NCBI RefSeq assembly: GCF_900105805.1
Contig: NZ_LT629788.1
Location: 2,294,001-2,358,000 of the forward strand
DNA: 64,000 bases
Direction of reading: 5' to 3'
Source of the DNA: Pseudomonas moraviensis
Lineage (GTDB): Bacteria > Pseudomonadota > Gammaproteobacteria > Pseudomonadales > Pseudomonadaceae
The translations under genes and the position numbers were made by a program. Positions 63,297-64,000 of the stretch are shown here, one piece after another. The notes under the pieces are model-generated. The model was not told the DNA's origin. It saw only the letters and a list, made by a program, of their open reading frames with translations, and ran no database searches. Every line of letters begins with the position of its first letter. The first letter of the stretch is position 1.

Positions 63297-63427
63297 GCAG
63301 AACCTGTTTTGGAAAAGACTTGATCGGAGCAATTTTTGCCCCGCTACTCAGGCTGCAAAGCTTGACGGATTGCGGTTAACTTGATTAGTAGCGGTAATCT
63401 TCATGTGCTTTTGAGATAAATTCAGCA

Positions 63428-64000
63428 ATGAGTAACGCAAAAATCAACGACCTGCAGGCCTTTCTGGCGGTGGCGCAGGAGCAGAGCTTCACCAAAGCCG
63501 CCGCCCGTCTCGGCGTCACGCCGTCTGCGTTGAGCCATACCGTCCGCGCGCTGGAGCAGCGCTTGGGTATTCGCCTGCTGGCCCGGACCACGCGCAATGT
63601 TTCGCCGACCGAAGCGGGTGAGCGCCTGATGCGATCGATTGCGCCGCTGTTCGAGCAGATCAGCGCCGAACTCGAGGCCTTGAGCGAACTGCGCGACAAG
63701 CCCAGCGGTACGCTGCGGATTTCCTGCACGGACGATCAGATTGAATTGTGCATTCGGCCGATGCTCGCCGGGTTCCTGAAGGACTACCCGGACATCACGT
63801 TGGAGTTCTACGTCGATTACGGATTCACCAATGTGGTCAAGGAGCGCTTCGACGCCGGCATTCGTCTCGGTGAATCGATCAGCAAAGACATGATCGCGGT
63901 GCGCATCGGCCCGGACTGGCGCCTGGCGGTGGTCGCCGCGCCCGATTACTTCGCCCGCCACCCGGCACCCGTCACGCCGCATCAGTTGATGGAGCACACC
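63428..64000 (+). CDS. LysR-family transcriptional regulator (partial, cut by window end)
   Basis: The first 191 residues are visible. Helix-turn-helix: SFTKAAARLGVTPSALSHTV, and RLLARTTRNVSPTEAGERLM. The effector domain begins PSGTLRISCTDDQIELCIRP. The frame is open to the last base, so the gene continues beyond the window. It diverges from the MFS exporter gene with a 131-bp shared region. Confidence 0.92.
   Translation, partial: MSNAKINDLQAFLAVAQEQSFTKAAARLGVTPSALSHTVRALEQRLGIRLLARTTRNVSPTEAGERLMRSIAPLFEQISAELEALSELRDKPSGTLRISCTDDQIELCIRPMLAGFLKDYPDITLEFYVDYGFTNVVKERFDAGIRLGESISKDMIAVRIGPDWRLAVVAAPDYFARHPAPVTPHQLMEHT

Overview
This window looks like a chromosomal segment of a fluorescent Pseudomonas (P. 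fluorescens group, possibly the koreensis/moraviensis side). That is an inference from GC-rich codon use, REP/REPIN doublets of the GTAGGAGTGAGCCTGCTCGCGA kind, the density of LysR regulators, an xylAFGH cluster without xylB, and Pseudomonas-type small proteins such as a DUF2790 protein. I see no rRNA, tRNA, CRISPR array, transposase or prophage. It reads as ordinary accessory metabolism and envelope genes, densely packed in short operons, each usually beside its own regulator.

Layout. 0-4.1 kb: an iron-starvation sigma factor/anti-sigma/TonB receptor set (FecI-FecR-FecA type) with a Fur-box-like site. 4.2-10.4 kb: an AraC regulator, an MscS-type channel, an unusual secreted tyrosine phosphatase fused to an autotransporter barrel, and a methyltransferase. 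10.7-14.3 kb: manganese catalase with two small proteins, an HhH protein and a diguanylate cyclase. 14.3-18 kb: a GNAT/C39-peptidase fusion divergent from a RimK-like ATP-grasp ligase and a ZntB/CorA-like transporter. This is the best candidate here for a poorly described system. 18-30 kb: TspO/hydrolase, an ALDH/carboxymuconolactone-decarboxylase-like/quinone-reductase operon, an ADH/LysR pair, and a LysR/MHS-transporter/type II dehydroquinase set with an altered active-site loop. 30-38.6 kb: mixed small metabolic genes, regulators and two lipoproteins.

38.6-45.4 kb: the xylose cluster, with xylR divergent from xylA-xylF-xylG-xylH, a long-armed hairpin between xylA and xylF, and a REPIN between xylF and xylG. 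45.4-49 kb: an isochorismatase-fold hydrolase/LysR pair, a P-loop kinase-like protein, and a MarR/NADP-oxidoreductase operon with a 14-bp palindrome. 49.1-52.7 kb: a probable D-tartrate module (enolase-superfamily dehydratase, DctA-type carrier, LysR). 52.7-53.2 kb: a gene-free tandem array of about 145-bp repeats. 53.2-64 kb: an SDR/AraC pair, DCC, DUF2269 and saccharopine-dehydrogenase-like proteins, an autotransporter-barrel remnant, a hemerythrin protein, a quinone-reductase/LysR operon, a CigR/RcnB-like protein, an MFS exporter and a LysR gene cut by the window end.

Start codons were adjusted to Shine-Dalgarno (SD) matches where visible. Functions rest on motifs and remembered family resemblance, not on database searches.
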